A DNA stretch of 63,150 nt from Primorskyibacter aestuariivivens (lineage in GTDB: Bacteria > Pseudomonadota > Alphaproteobacteria > Rhodobacterales > Rhodobacteraceae): the NCBI RefSeq assembly GCF_028023675.1, contig NZ_JAQIOZ010000026.1:1-63150 (forward strand), given 5' to 3'. A model generated the notes under the pieces. That model saw nothing but the letters and a program-made list of their open reading frames with translations, did not search any database and was not told where the DNA came from. Below, one piece after another: positions 43,028-52,273 of this stretch (positions are counted from its first letter, which is position 1; every line of letters starts with the position of its first letter). Both the position numbers and the translations under genes were made by a program.

Positions 43028-44194
43028 ATGAGACGTGTCTCGATTTTCGGCGCAACCGGGTCGATCGGGCAGAACACCATCGACCTGATTGCCCGCGATC
43101 CGGGGGGGTATGACGTTGTCGCGCTGACCGGCGGGCGCAATATCGCGCAGCTGGCGGCGGATGCACGGCGACTGAAGGCCAAGATCGCAGTGACCGCTCA
43201 TGAGGCGCTCTTGCCCGAGTTGCGCAGCGCGCTGGCCGGGTCCGGCATCGAATCCGCCGCCGGGGCCGCCGCTTTGCAAGAGGCCGCAACCCGCCCGGCG
43301 GATTGGGTCATGTCCGCCATCGTCGGCGCGGCCGGGCTTGCGCCGGGGCTGGCGGCGCTGGAACAGGGCGCGACGCTTGCATTGGCCAACAAGGAAAGCA
43401 TGGTCTGCGCGGGCGCGTTGGTCAAAGCCACGGCCAAGGCCCATGGCGGCGCGGTGCTGCCGGTGGACAGCGAACATTCCGCCGTGTTCCAGGGGTTGAT
43501 CGGCGAAGACATCGCGGCGGTGGAACGGATCATCATCACCGCCTCGGGCGGGGCATTCCGCGACTGGCCGCTGGAGGATCTGGCCCGCGCCACGCCGGAA
43601 CAGGCCGCCACTCATCCCAACTGGGACATGGGGCAACGTATCACCATCGACAGCGCGTCCATGTTTAATAAAGCGCTGGAAGTCATTGAAACACGAGAGT
43701 TCTTTGGTATCGCACCAGAAAAGATCGAAGTGCTGATCCATCCCGAATCGATGATCCACGCACTGGTGGGCTTCAATGACGGGGCGCTCATGGCGCATGT
43801 GGGGGCGCCGGATATGCGCCATGCCATCGGCTTTGCGCTGCATTACCCGGATCGCAAACCGCTTCCCGTGGAGCGGCTGGACCTGGCGCAGATCGCCACG
43901 CTGAGTTTCCGCGCCCCGGACGAAGCACGCACCCCGGCCTTGCGCCTTGCGCGCGAGGTGATGGAGACGGGCGGGCTGGCCGGTGCGGCGTTCAACGCGG
44001 CCAAGGAGCGCGCGCTTGATGCCTTTATCGAAAAGCGCATCGGATTTCTTGACATGGCCCGCGTGGTCGAAACGGTTCTGGAGCGTTTTTCGGGCCGCAG
44101 GGGCCATATTGATGCCCAAATGACACTTGATAACGTGGCGCATGTGGACCATCTGGCTCGTCAAGAGGCCGACATGGTCATCGGGCAGAACTAA
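43028..44194 (+). CDS. dxr: 1-deoxy-D-xylulose 5-phosphate reductoisomerase
   Basis: 388 residues. Converts DXP to MEP in isoprenoid synthesis with NADPH. The nucleotide-binding motif is FGATGSIGQNTIDLI (about 7-21); LANKESMVCAGALV, PVDSEHSAVFQGL and the metal/substrate block SGGAFRDWP and MGQRITIDSASMFNKALEVI follow. Operon position between cdsA and rseP is standard in proteobacteria. Confidence 0.97.
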   Translation: MRRVSIFGATGSIGQNTIDLIARDPGGYDVVALTGGRNIAQLAADARRLKAKIAVTAHEALLPELRSALAGSGIESAAGAAALQEAATRPADWVMSAIVGAAGLAPGLAALEQGATLALANKESMVCAGALVKATAKAHGGAVLPVDSEHSAVFQGLIGEDIAAVERIIITASGGAFRDWPLEDLARATPEQAATHPNWDMGQRITIDSASMFNKALEVIETREFFGIAPEKIEVLIHPESMIHALVGFNDGALMAHVGAPDMRHAIGFALHYPDRKPLPVERLDLAQIATLSFRAPDEARTPALRLAREVMETGGLAGAAFNAAKERALDAFIEKRIGFLDMARVVETVLERFSGRRGHIDAQMTLDNVAHVDHLARQEADMVIGQN

Positions 44195-44212
44195 GGCAAA
44201 AGGGCAGGGCTT

Positions 44213-45559
44213 TTGGATATCGCAACATTGATTCCGCAATTCGGCGGCGTTTTGCAGACGCTGGCCGCTTTTGTCGTGGCCCTGTCGATCATCGTGGCGA
44301 TCCACGAATATGGCCATTACATCGTCGGTCGCTGGTCGGGGATCAAGGCGGATGTTTTTTCTCTGGGGTTCGGCCCGGTGCTGTTTTCGCGCGTCGACAA
44401 ACACGGCACGAAATGGCAATTCGCGCTGCTGCCGCTTGGGGGCTACGTGAAATTCCGCGGCGATGCGGACGCAGCCTCGGCACAATCCGATGAAGAAGCC
44501 ATACGCACCATGTCCACCGAGGAACGCCGCGCCACGATGGCCGGTGCGCCGCTTTGGGCACGCACGGCCACCGTTGCGGCGGGGCCTGTGTTCAACTTCA
44601 TCTTCGCGATCCTGATCTTCTTCGCCGTGTTCATGATGCGCGGCGACATCCGCGAACCGCTGACCGTGGGTGAATTGACCGCCATGCCCACGACGCAGGA
44701 GTTGCGCGAAGGCGATGTTCTGCTCTCCGTTGACGGACAGGACGTGCCGGATTTCGAAGATGCAGAGGCGTTTGAAAGCTTTGTCGATAATCTGAGCGTG
44801 GCCAATGATCTGGATTACCGCGTGCTGCGCGAGGGTGACGAGGTTACGGTGACCGCGCCCTATCCGTACCCCGCCATCGTGAGCGGCCTGGCCCCGCAAT
44901 CGGCGGCCTTTGATGTCGGGCTGAAGGTGGGCGACGTGGTGGTCAATGTGGAAGGGCAGGAGATCGTGTCCTTCAACCAGATGAAAGAGATCGTGGAAAG
45001 CTCCGAAGGGCGGCCGCTCTTGACCAAGGTCTGGCGCGATGGCGAGGTGCTTGATTTCGCCCTTGCAGCACGTTCGGTCGATGTGCCCAATTCTGAGGGT
45101 GGCTTTGACACCCATTGGCGCATCGGTGTCTCGGGCGGCATTTTCTTTGAACCGGCGCGCGGAACGCCGTCGGCCATTGATGCCTTCCTTGGCGGGGTGG
45201 CCCAGACCTGGCGGATCATTTCCGGTTCGGTCTCGGCGGTCTGGCATATTGCCACAGGTCAGATCAGCACATGCAACCTGTCCGGCCCGATCGGCATCGC
45301 GGAAACCTCGGGGCAGATGGCGTCGCTTGGCGCGACGGATTTCATCTGGTTCGTGGCGGTGCTGTCAGCGGCGGTCGGGTTCCTCAACCTGTTCCCGATT
45401 CCCGTGCTGGATGGGGGGCATCTGGTGTTTTACGCATATGAGGCGGTATTCCGCCGCCCGCCGCATGAAAAGGTCGTGCAGATCGCCATGTCCATCGGGC
45501 TGGTGCTGATCCTGTCGCTGATGGTTTTCTCGCTGACACAAGACCTTACCTGCCCCTGA
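44213..45559 (+). CDS. rseP: site-2 intramembrane metalloprotease RseP
   Basis: 448 residues. The zinc motif HEYGH is at 31-35 in TM1 and the matching LDG motif is around Asp400 (PIPVLDGGHL). A PDZ domain lies in between (about 200-300: VSGLAPQSAAFDVGLKVGDV). It cuts transmembrane anti-sigma factors after a site-1 protease. The start appears to be TTG at 44213, giving MDIATLIPQF, with AAGGGCAGGG upstream; TTG may keep expression low. Confidence 0.95.
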   Translation: MDIATLIPQFGGVLQTLAAFVVALSIIVAIHEYGHYIVGRWSGIKADVFSLGFGPVLFSRVDKHGTKWQFALLPLGGYVKFRGDADAASAQSDEEAIRTMSTEERRATMAGAPLWARTATVAAGPVFNFIFAILIFFAVFMMRGDIREPLTVGELTAMPTTQELREGDVLLSVDGQDVPDFEDAEAFESFVDNLSVANDLDYRVLREGDEVTVTAPYPYPAIVSGLAPQSAAFDVGLKVGDVVVNVEGQEIVSFNQMKEIVESSEGRPLLTKVWRDGEVLDFALAARSVDVPNSEGGFDTHWRIGVSGGIFFEPARGTPSAIDAFLGGVAQTWRIISGSVSAVWHIATGQISTCNLSGPIGIAETSGQMASLGATDFIWFVAVLSAAVGFLNLFPIPVLDGGHLVFYAYEAVFRRPPHEKVVQIAMSIGLVLILSLMVFSLTQDLTCP

Positions 45560-45685
45560 CCGGGGCAGGGATGGGCAGCGATGGCGCCCGGGCACATGCC
45601 CCATTTTCGCCCAATTCAGTCCAATTTTCGACAGAATCGCGGGCTAGTGTGATGTGTGAAACATCATGCAAGGACCGTTCGAGCG

Positions 45686-45814
45686 ATGCAGACCCTGACC
45701 GTTGGATACCGTGGTTTACGCCTTCTGGCGCGGATTAATTCCGACCTCCTGTTGATGGTCGGGACGTTGATCGGCGCGCTGTCTCTGGCGGCGTATCTCG
45801 CCACGCTTTTGTGA
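45686..45814 (+). CDS. candidate 42-aa single-span membrane protein
   Basis: In the 364-bp gap between rseP and bamA. It begins MQTLTVGYRGLRLLARINSD and continues with a hydrophobic run (LLLMVGTLIGALSLAAYLAT) fit for one transmembrane helix, with a basic N-terminus so that the N-terminus would face the cytoplasm. AAGGA lies about 11 nt upstream. The rest of the gap shows no gene. Composition favours a real small protein but no family is recognised. Confidence 0.5.
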   Translation: MQTLTVGYRGLRLLARINSDLLLMVGTLIGALSLAAYLATLL

Positions 45815-45923
45815 TATCCACAACATCTTGCGGCAACACTCCAAAAAATCCTGCGAAATACCCCCCGCTGGGTTTTGACAAGCCTGCCCGATCCCGATAC
45901 TCACCGGGGACGTGGGATGTTTA

Positions 45924-48275
45924 ATGGATTTGCACATGGTCAATCGCCTGGGGGAGAGTGAGCGCAACCGCTCGCCGTTTAAGTCGATCAAAGCGATCCT
46001 TTTCGCTGGAGCTGCTGTTTTTGTTGCCAATGGCGTGGTGCCGCCAACACCGGCCTGGGCGCAAAGCTATACCTTTACGCAGGTGGCCATTGAGGGTGCC
46101 GAGCGGATCGAAGCGTCAACCATCCTGAGCTATGCCGGCATCGCGCGCGGCCAGACCGTCACGGCGGCCGAGCTGAACGATGCCTATCAGCGCATTCTGG
46201 GCTCCGGCCTGTTTGAGAGCGTTGAAATTGTCCCGGTCGGCAACAAGCTGGTGATCCGCGTTGTCGAGTTTCCGACGATCAACCGCGTGACATTCGAAGG
46301 CAACCGTCGAATCAAGGACGAGGACCTTGCCAATCTGGTGAGCTCGCAATCGCGCCGCGTGTTCAGCGCCACGACCGCCGAACGCGATGCCGCGCTGATC
46401 GTACAGGCCTATGCCGAACAGGGCCGTGCCTCGGCCCGTGTGACACCCAAGATCATCCGCCGGTCGAACAATCGCGTCGATCTTGTCTTTGAAGTGCTCG
46501 AAGGCGGGGTGATCGAAGTCGAACGTATCTCGGTCGTGGGCAACGATGTCTATTCGGATCGCCGCCTGCGCCGGGTTCTGGAAACCAAGCAGGCCGGTCT
46601 GTTCCGCGCGCTGATCCGCAAGGACAGCTTTATCGAGGATCGCATCGCCTTTGACCGGCAGGTGCTGACCGATTTCTACCAATCGCGCGGCTATGTCGAT
46701 TTCCGCGTCACCTCGGTGAATGCGGAACTGGCCGAAGAGCGCGATGGCTATTTCATCTCGCTCAACGTGGAAGAAGGCCAGCAATTCCGCTTTGGCGAGA
46801 TCACCACGACTTCGGACGTGCCCGAGGTCGACCCCGAGGAATTCCAGACCGCATTGAAGGTGCGCCCGGGCGTGGTCTATTCGCCCACGCTGGTGGAGAA
46901 CTCGATTGCCCGTCTGGAGCGTTTGGCCAACAAGAAGGGCCTGAACTTCATCCGTGTTGAACCGCGTGTCACCCGAAATGACCGCACGCTGGAGTTGGAT
47001 GTCGAATTTGTCCTGACCAAGGGTCCCCGTGTTTTCATTGAGCGGATCGATATCGAAGGCAACACGACCACGCTGGACCGCGTCGTGCGGCGTCAGTTCC
47101 GCGTTGTCGAAGGGGACCCGTTCAATCCCCGTGAAATTCGTCAAAGCGCCGAGCGCATCCGCGCGCTGGGTTTCTTCTCCAAGGCAGATGTGAACGCGCG
47201 CGAAGGCTCGTCGCCCGAGCAGGTGGTCGTTGACGTCGATGTCGAGGAACAGCCCACGGGTTCGCTGGGCTTTGGCGGGTCCTATTCCTCGGATGGCGGG
47301 TTGGGGGCCAATATCTCGTTCAACGAACGCAACTTCCTTGGCCGTGGTCAGCAGGTGGGCCTTGCGTTCTCGACCTCGACAGGCGCGTCGAATTACAGCT
47401 TTAACTTTGCTGAACCGGCCTTCCTTGGTCGTGACCTGCGCTTTGCCATCGCAGCGCGTTATAGCCTGACCGACAACGAGTTCGACGATTCCTATGACAC
47501 CGAACTCGGCCTGTTCCGGCCAAGCCTGACCTTCCCGCTCATGGAAAACTCTTCGCTGCAGGTCCGCTATACCGGACGCTACACGAACATGTTCGACCCC
47601 GGTTCGGACATTGGCGCCATTCTTCAGGGCGAGGTGGACCGCGGCGAACAGATCGAAAGCTCGGTCGGCTACAGCTATGTATACGACACGCTGCGCAAGG
47701 GGCTTGATCCGAATGCCGGGGTCCGCTTCGAATTCGGACAGGACTTTGCCGGGCTGGGCGGTGATGTGAAGTCGATCAAGACGACTGCACGCGCCATTGC
47801 CGAGAAAAAGATCATGAATGAAGAGGTCACGCTGCGCGCCGTTGTCGAAGGCGGTGCTTTGGTGACCGAGGGCTTTGGCAGCCGCGCGGTGGACCGGTTC
47901 AAGCTCAATTCCAATACGTTCCGGGGCTTTGAGCCGGGCGGCGTCGGGCCGCGCGAAAAGGGCGGTGGCGTGAATGACGCCCTTGGCGGCAACTTCTATG
48001 CCGTGGCCCGTTTCGAGGCCGAATTCCCAGTGGGCCTGCCCGAGGAATACGGCGTCTCCGGCGGTGTGTTCTATGACGTGGGGTCGCTCTGGGGGCTGGA
48101 CCAGACCAATGCGAATACGTTCTACGAAGATTTCTCGGCGCGTCACGTGGTGGGGGCGTCGGTCTTCTGGACCACGCCGATTGGACCGTTGCGGTTCAAC
48201 TTCACTCGCGCGCTGGTGAAAGAAGAGCATGACCGAGAGCGCAATTTCGAATTCACGATCACGTCGCAGTTCTGA
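45924..48275 (+). CDS. bamA: outer-membrane protein assembly factor BamA
   Basis: 783 residues. After a long signal peptide (about 24-50, KAILFAGAAVFVANGVV..AWAQ) come five POTRA domains (about 52-380) and an Omp85 16-strand barrel (about 400-783). The barrel has the family GSYSSDGGLGANISFNERNF block and ends NFEFTITSQF with C-terminal Phe, the OMP signature. GFEPGGVGPR corresponds to the conserved loop-6 V/IRGF region. It folds outer-membrane proteins. Start at ATG 45924; GTG at 45912 possible. Confidence 0.96.
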   Translation: MDLHMVNRLGESERNRSPFKSIKAILFAGAAVFVANGVVPPTPAWAQSYTFTQVAIEGAERIEASTILSYAGIARGQTVTAAELNDAYQRILGSGLFESVEIVPVGNKLVIRVVEFPTINRVTFEGNRRIKDEDLANLVSSQSRRVFSATTAERDAALIVQAYAEQGRASARVTPKIIRRSNNRVDLVFEVLEGGVIEVERISVVGNDVYSDRRLRRVLETKQAGLFRALIRKDSFIEDRIAFDRQVLTDFYQSRGYVDFRVTSVNAELAEERDGYFISLNVEEGQQFRFGEITTTSDVPEVDPEEFQTALKVRPGVVYSPTLVENSIARLERLANKKGLNFIRVEPRVTRNDRTLELDVEFVLTKGPRVFIERIDIEGNTTTLDRVVRRQFRVVEGDPFNPREIRQSAERIRALGFFSKADVNAREGSSPEQVVVDVDVEEQPTGSLGFGGSYSSDGGLGANISFNERNFLGRGQQVGLAFSTSTGASNYSFNFAEPAFLGRDLRFAIAARYSLTDNEFDDSYDTELGLFRPSLTFPLMENSSLQVRYTGRYTNMFDPGSDIGAILQGEVDRGEQIESSVGYSYVYDTLRKGLDPNAGVRFEFGQDFAGLGGDVKSIKTTARAIAEKKIMNEEVTLRAVVEGGALVTEGFGSRAVDRFKLNSNTFRGFEPGGVGPREKGGGVNDALGGNFYAVARFEAEFPVGLPEEYGVSGGVFYDVGSLWGLDQTNANTFYEDFSARHVVGASVFWTTPIGPLRFNFTRALVKEEHDRERNFEFTITSQF

Positions 48276-48279
48276 TGTG

Positions 48280-48906
48280 ATGCGGAGCCTGCAACGGGCG
48301 CTCGCGCGACTTTGTCTCGCGGGTGCCTTGCTTTGTGCGGGGCTGTTGTCCGCCACGGCGCAGGAACGGCCCGCCAAAGCGCAATTCCGCAGCCCGGTTC
48401 TCGTGATCGACGCGGATGAACTTTACCAGATCTCCGGGACGGGCCAAAGGATACAGGCTGCGCTGGACGCGCGCGGGCGGGCGCTGGCCGAAGAGATCGC
48501 ACGCATTGACGCGGACATGGCGGCCGAGGAAAAGGCGCTGACCGCCAAGCGCGATACGCTCAGCCCCGAAGAATTCCGCAAACTGGCCGATGCGTTCGAC
48601 GAAAAGGTGCAACGACTGCGCCGCGAGCAGGATCAGAACGCGCAGGCTCTCAACCGGCTCAGCAACGAAGAGCGGCTGAGGTTCCGTCAGATGATCCTGC
48701 CGATCCTTGGGCAGCTGATGCTGGAAACCCGCGCCGTGGTTGTGATCGAAAAGCGTACGGTTCTGATCTTCAATGATGCGGTGGATGTCACCGAATTGGT
48801 GGCCGAGCGGCTGGATGCGCAGACGGCCCCGGATGCCGCTGACAGCCAAGAGACGCCGGACCCCGAAACCGACCCCGCGCAACCCGAGACGCAAGAGAAC
48901 CCGTGA
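48280..48906 (+). CDS. skp: OmpH/Skp-family periplasmic chaperone
   Basis: 208 residues. Signal peptide ([20 protein letters not shown], cut near residue 28), then [20 protein letters not shown], the typical Skp N-terminus, and a long alpha-helical coiled-coil (about 58-150) rich in Glu, Arg and Ala with repeated charged heptads. A Pro/Glu/Thr-rich acidic tail (about 180-208) is not part of E. coli Skp. It shields unfolded outer-membrane proteins en route to BamA, next to which it lies. Confidence 0.88.
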   Translation: MRSLQRALARLCLAGALLCAGLLSATAQERPAKAQFRSPVLVIDADELYQISGTGQRIQAALDARGRALAEEIARIDADMAAEEKALTAKRDTLSPEEFRKLADAFDEKVQRLRREQDQNAQALNRLSNEERLRFRQMILPILGQLMLETRAVVVIEKRTVLIFNDAVDVTELVAERLDAQTAPDAADSQETPDPETDPAQPETQENP

Positions 48907-48994
48907 CGCTTGCCGTGGCGCACAGGGATTGCTAGGGACGAGGAAACCTGTGCCGCCTCGACATGCGGCTAGACGATCTTGCGAAGGACTTCCC

Positions 48995-49456
48995 ATGACC
49001 GACACGCTCAAAAGCGCCGATATTCAGCTGATCCAGCGTATCCTGCCGCACCGCTACCCGTTCCTTCTGGTGGACAAGGTGGTGGACATCGACGGCACCA
49101 CATCGGCGAAGGGCATCAAGAACGTGACGATGAACGAGCCGCATTTCCAGGGCCATTTCCCCGGCACGCCCATCATGCCGGGTGTCACGATTGTCGAGGC
49201 GATGGCCCAGACCTCTGCGGTGATGATCGGGGTGGCGATGGACCTCGCGGACAAGGACCTGCTGGTCTATTTCATGGGCATCGACAAATGCAAATTCCGC
49301 CGCAAGGTGGTGCCGGGCGACGTGTTGGAGATGCACATCAAGACCACCCGTGGCAAACCGGGTGGCAAGGTCTGGAAGTTCGAGGGTGTGGCGACGGTTG
49401 ACGGTGAAATGGCCGCGGAATGCGAATTCACCGCCATGATGGACCTGCCTGCCTGA
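48995..49456 (+). CDS. fabZ: 3-hydroxyacyl-ACP dehydratase FabZ
   Basis: 153 residues of the hot-dog fold. Catalytic His54 in [15 protein letters not shown] and Glu68 in IVEAMAQ. The start [19 protein letters not shown] is typical. It dehydrates 3-hydroxyacyl-ACP during fatty acid elongation. Its stop overlaps the lpxA ATG by one base. lpxD, which often lies just before fabZ, is absent at this position. GAAGGACTTCCC precedes the ATG. Confidence 0.97.
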   Translation: MTDTLKSADIQLIQRILPHRYPFLLVDKVVDIDGTTSAKGIKNVTMNEPHFQGHFPGTPIMPGVTIVEAMAQTSAVMIGVAMDLADKDLLVYFMGIDKCKFRRKVVPGDVLEMHIKTTRGKPGGKVWKFEGVATVDGEMAAECEFTAMMDLPA

Positions 49457-50244
49457 TGGGAACGGCAACCATCCATCCCAGCGCGGTCATCGAGGACGGC
49501 GCACAGATCGGCGAAGGCTGCGTTATCGGTCCCTTCTGCCATGTCGGGCCCAAGGTTACGCTTGGACCCGGCGTGCATCTCAAGAGCCATGTGGTCGTGA
49601 CCGGTATCACCGAGATCGGCGATGACACCTTGATCTTTCCTTTCGCCGTGATTGGCGAGATCCCGCAGGATCTCAAGTTCCAGGGCGAAGAAACCCGGCT
49701 GATCATCGGCAAGCGCAACCGCATCCGCGAACATGTGACGATGAACACCGGCACCGATGGCGGCGGCGGCGTGACGCGTGTGGGGGATGACGGGCTGTTC
49801 ATGGCGGGTTGTCACGTGGCGCATGACGCGCAGGTCGGCAACCGCGTGATCATCGTCAACAACGCCGCTTTGGCTGGCCATTGCGTGATCGAGGACGAGG
49901 TGATCATTGGCGGGCTGTCCGGCGTGCATCAATGGGTGCGCGTGGGCCGCGGTGCGATCATCGGCGCGGTGACCATGGTCACCAATGACGTGATCCCGCA
50001 TGGTCTGGTACAGGCGCCGCGCGGCAAGCTGGACGGGCTGAACCTTGTCGGGTTGAAACGGCGCGGCGTGGCGCGGTCCGATATCACCGCATTGCGCGCG
50101 GCGTTCCAGATGCTGGCGCAGGGCGAGGGGGCCTTTGCCGAACGTGCCAAACGGCTGGGCGACGAGACGGAAAGCGATTATGTGCGCGAGATCGTGGATT
50201 TCGTGCTGGGCGACAGCGACCGGTCGTTCCTGACCCCGGGCTGA
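49456..50244 (+). CDS. lpxA: UDP-N-acetylglucosamine acyltransferase
   Basis: 262 residues. Left-handed parallel beta-helix hexapeptide repeats (IHPSAVIEDGAQIGEGCVIG onward), catalytic His in GCHVAHDAQVGN, and the C-terminal helical domain. First committed step of lipid A synthesis: transfers 3-hydroxyacyl from ACP to UDP-GlcNAc. Overlaps fabZ at the start and is followed after 6 bp by lpxI. Confidence 0.97.
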   Translation: MGTATIHPSAVIEDGAQIGEGCVIGPFCHVGPKVTLGPGVHLKSHVVVTGITEIGDDTLIFPFAVIGEIPQDLKFQGEETRLIIGKRNRIREHVTMNTGTDGGGGVTRVGDDGLFMAGCHVAHDAQVGNRVIIVNNAALAGHCVIEDEVIIGGLSGVHQWVRVGRGAIIGAVTMVTNDVIPHGLVQAPRGKLDGLNLVGLKRRGVARSDITALRAAFQMLAQGEGAFAERAKRLGDETESDYVREIVDFVLGDSDRSFLTPG

Positions 50245-50250
50245 TCGGGC

Positions 50251-51045
50251 GTGGCGGGCCGTCTGGCGCTGATTGCGGGGCGGGGGGCCTTGCCGGGGGC
50301 GGTGGCCGCTGCGGTGGCCGATGCGCCGCTGGTTTGTGCGCTTGATGGCAATCCACCTGATGTGCTCAGGCCGGATCGGGTGATCCAGCTGGAAAAGCTG
50401 GGCAGTTTTCTCAAATGGCTGAAACGGCAGGGGGTGAGTGAGCTCTGCCTCTGTGGTGGCGTGGACCGGCCAAGCCTGCGCTGGTGGCGGCTGGATCTGG
50501 CGACGCTGGCGCTGCTCCCGCGCATACGCCGGGCCTTGTCACGCGGCGATGATGGCGCGCTGCGCATTGCGCTCGACCTTTTCGAAGAGGCGGGGTTTCG
50601 CGTGCTGGGCGCGCATGAGGTGGCACCAGAGCTTCTGATGGCCCCCGGAACCATCGGCGCGCGGAGCGCGGATTCGGACGCGCTGGCGGCGCTTGGGGAT
50701 CATGTCAGCACCGAGCAGGGCCGCGCCGACCTTGGTCAATCCTGTGTGCTGCGCGCCGGACAGGTTGTAGCGCGCGAGACGGACAGCGGCACCGACGCCA
50801 TGCTGGCCGAGCTTCCGCAATCGGAGGGCCGCGACGGCATTCTCTACAAGGCTCCGAAACCCGGTCAGGACCGTCGCGTCGATCTGCCCACCATCGGGCC
50901 GAAGACGGTCATGGGCGCGGCGCGGGCAGGGCTGGCCGGGATCGTGATCGAGGCGGGCGGGGTGATCGTTCTGGATCAGCCCGAAGTGACACAAAGACTG
51001 GCGGAAACCGGGCTGTTTCTGTGGTCACGGGAAAGGCAGGGCTGA
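50251..51045 (+). CDS. lpxI: UDP-2,3-diacylglucosamine diphosphatase LpxI
   Basis: 264 residues of the LpxI/DUF1009 family, which replaces LpxH in many alphaproteobacteria and hydrolyses UDP-2,3-diacylglucosamine to lipid X. N-terminal domain starts LALIAGRGALPGAVAAAVAD; C-terminal domain carries LGQSCVLRAGQVVARETDSG, then GTDAML, and ARAGLAGIVIEAGGVIVLDQ. It begins with GTG at 50251 and overlaps the lpxB ATG, so lpxA-lpxI-lpxB are coupled. Confidence 0.95.
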   Translation: MAGRLALIAGRGALPGAVAAAVADAPLVCALDGNPPDVLRPDRVIQLEKLGSFLKWLKRQGVSELCLCGGVDRPSLRWWRLDLATLALLPRIRRALSRGDDGALRIALDLFEEAGFRVLGAHEVAPELLMAPGTIGARSADSDALAALGDHVSTEQGRADLGQSCVLRAGQVVARETDSGTDAMLAELPQSEGRDGILYKAPKPGQDRRVDLPTIGPKTVMGAARAGLAGIVIEAGGVIVLDQPEVTQRLAETGLFLWSRERQG

Positions 51046-52220
51046 TGCGGATATTCCTTGTCGCGGGTGAGCCGTCGGGCGACCGGCTGGGGGCTGCTCT
51101 GATGGCCGGGCTGCGTACGCTTCTGCCGGACACTGAGATCCGGTTCGAAGGCGTCGGCGGCCCGCTGATGGAGGCCCAGGGGCTGCAAAGCCTCTTCCCG
51201 ATGAGCGATATCAGCGTCATGGGCGTGTCGGAAATCCTGTCGCAATACCGCGCGCTCAAGGCCCGCGTGGTCCAGACCGCCGAGGCGGTGGTCGCGGCCC
51301 GGCCCGATGTTCTGATCACCATCGACCTGCCGGAATTCTGCCTGCGCGTGGCAAAAATCGTGAAATCCAAAAGCAGCATCCGCACCGTGCATTACGTGGC
51401 CCCAACCGTCTGGGCCTGGCGTCCCGGGCGGGCCAGGAAGATGGCCCGCCATATCGATCATGTGCTGGCGCTCCTGCCCTTTGAACCTCCCTATATGGAG
51501 GCCGAAGGGATACGCTGTGACTTTGTCGGGCATCCGGTCGTGACCGAGCCCGTGGCCGATGCGGAGACGCGGGATGCGTTCCGCGCCCGGCATGGCTTTG
51601 GTGACCGGCCCCTGCTTCTGGTGTTGCCGGGCTCGCGCAAGAGCGAGGTCACCCGGCTGGGCGACATCTTTGGCGAAACCGTGCGGCTTGTCCGGCAGCG
51701 CCATCCGCGGATTGGCGTGGTGGTGCCTGCGGCCCCTTCGGTGGCCGGGCTGGTGACTGAGATTGTCGGAAACTGGCCGGAGCCCGCGCTGGTGCTGGAC
51801 GGGGGCGCGCCGGATGCGCTGGCCGAAAAACGTGCGGCCTTTGGCGCGGCGGATCTTGCGCTTGCGGCCTCGGGCACCGTGTCGCTGGAACTGGCAGCGG
51901 CCGATACGCCGATGGTGATTGGCTATGACATGAGCTGGCTGTCGCGCCAGATCATCGGGCGCATGGTGCAGGTGGATACGGTGACGCTGGTCAACCTGGT
52001 GTCTGAGACCCGCAGCGTGCCGGAGTATATCGGCCCCAACTGCCAGCCCGATTCCATGGCAGGGGCGCTTCTGGATCTTTTGAAAGACCCGGAACGCCAA
52101 AAAGCGGCAATGCGGCTGACCATGGAGCGTCTGGGCCGGGGCGGCACGCCTCCGGGGCAGCGCGCGGCACAGGCCGTGCTGGATGGGATCGCCCAAAGCC
52201 CTGATCGGGCCGCACCATAA
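51045..52220 (+). CDS. lpxB: lipid A disaccharide synthase
   Basis: 391 residues of glycosyltransferase family 19. Joins lipid X and UDP-diacylglucosamine. N-terminus RIFLVAGEPSGDRLGAALMA, then FEGVGGPLMEAQGLQSLFPM, the active-site VAPTVWAWRPGRARKM and PGSRKSEVTRLGDIFG, and ALAASGTVSLELAAADTPMV. ATG 51045 overlaps lpxI's stop. It ends the cluster, directly at a terminator that serves the opposite strand. Confidence 0.97.
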   Translation: MRIFLVAGEPSGDRLGAALMAGLRTLLPDTEIRFEGVGGPLMEAQGLQSLFPMSDISVMGVSEILSQYRALKARVVQTAEAVVAARPDVLITIDLPEFCLRVAKIVKSKSSIRTVHYVAPTVWAWRPGRARKMARHIDHVLALLPFEPPYMEAEGIRCDFVGHPVVTEPVADAETRDAFRARHGFGDRPLLLVLPGSRKSEVTRLGDIFGETVRLVRQRHPRIGVVVPAAPSVAGLVTEIVGNWPEPALVLDGGAPDALAEKRAAFGAADLALAASGTVSLELAAADTPMVIGYDMSWLSRQIIGRMVQVDTVTLVNLVSETRSVPEYIGPNCQPDSMAGALLDLLKDPERQKAAMRLTMERLGRGGTPPGQRAAQAVLDGIAQSPDRAAP

Positions 52221-52223
52221 AAA

Positions 52224-52249
52224 AACGCCGCCCCGATCAGGGCGGCGTT
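52224..52249 (-). terminator. terminator of the IalB-family gene
   Basis: Ten-bp G+C-rich stem AACGCCGCCC/GGGCGGCGTT with a 6-nt loop, followed on the minus strand by seven or more T (52219-52225). It lies between convergent lpxB and the IalB gene and borders the lpxB stop. Confidence 0.85.
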
Positions 52250-52273
52250 CGCGAATTCGGTACTGTGCCCGGT

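Noticed and set aside
42986-45247. A 753-codon minus-strand frame opposite dxr and rseP
   Set aside because: It spans two unrelated real genes antisense and has no domain.
46116-48377. A 753-codon minus-strand frame opposite bamA
   Set aside because: Shadow of bamA, which has POTRA and barrel features; the frame shows no domain.
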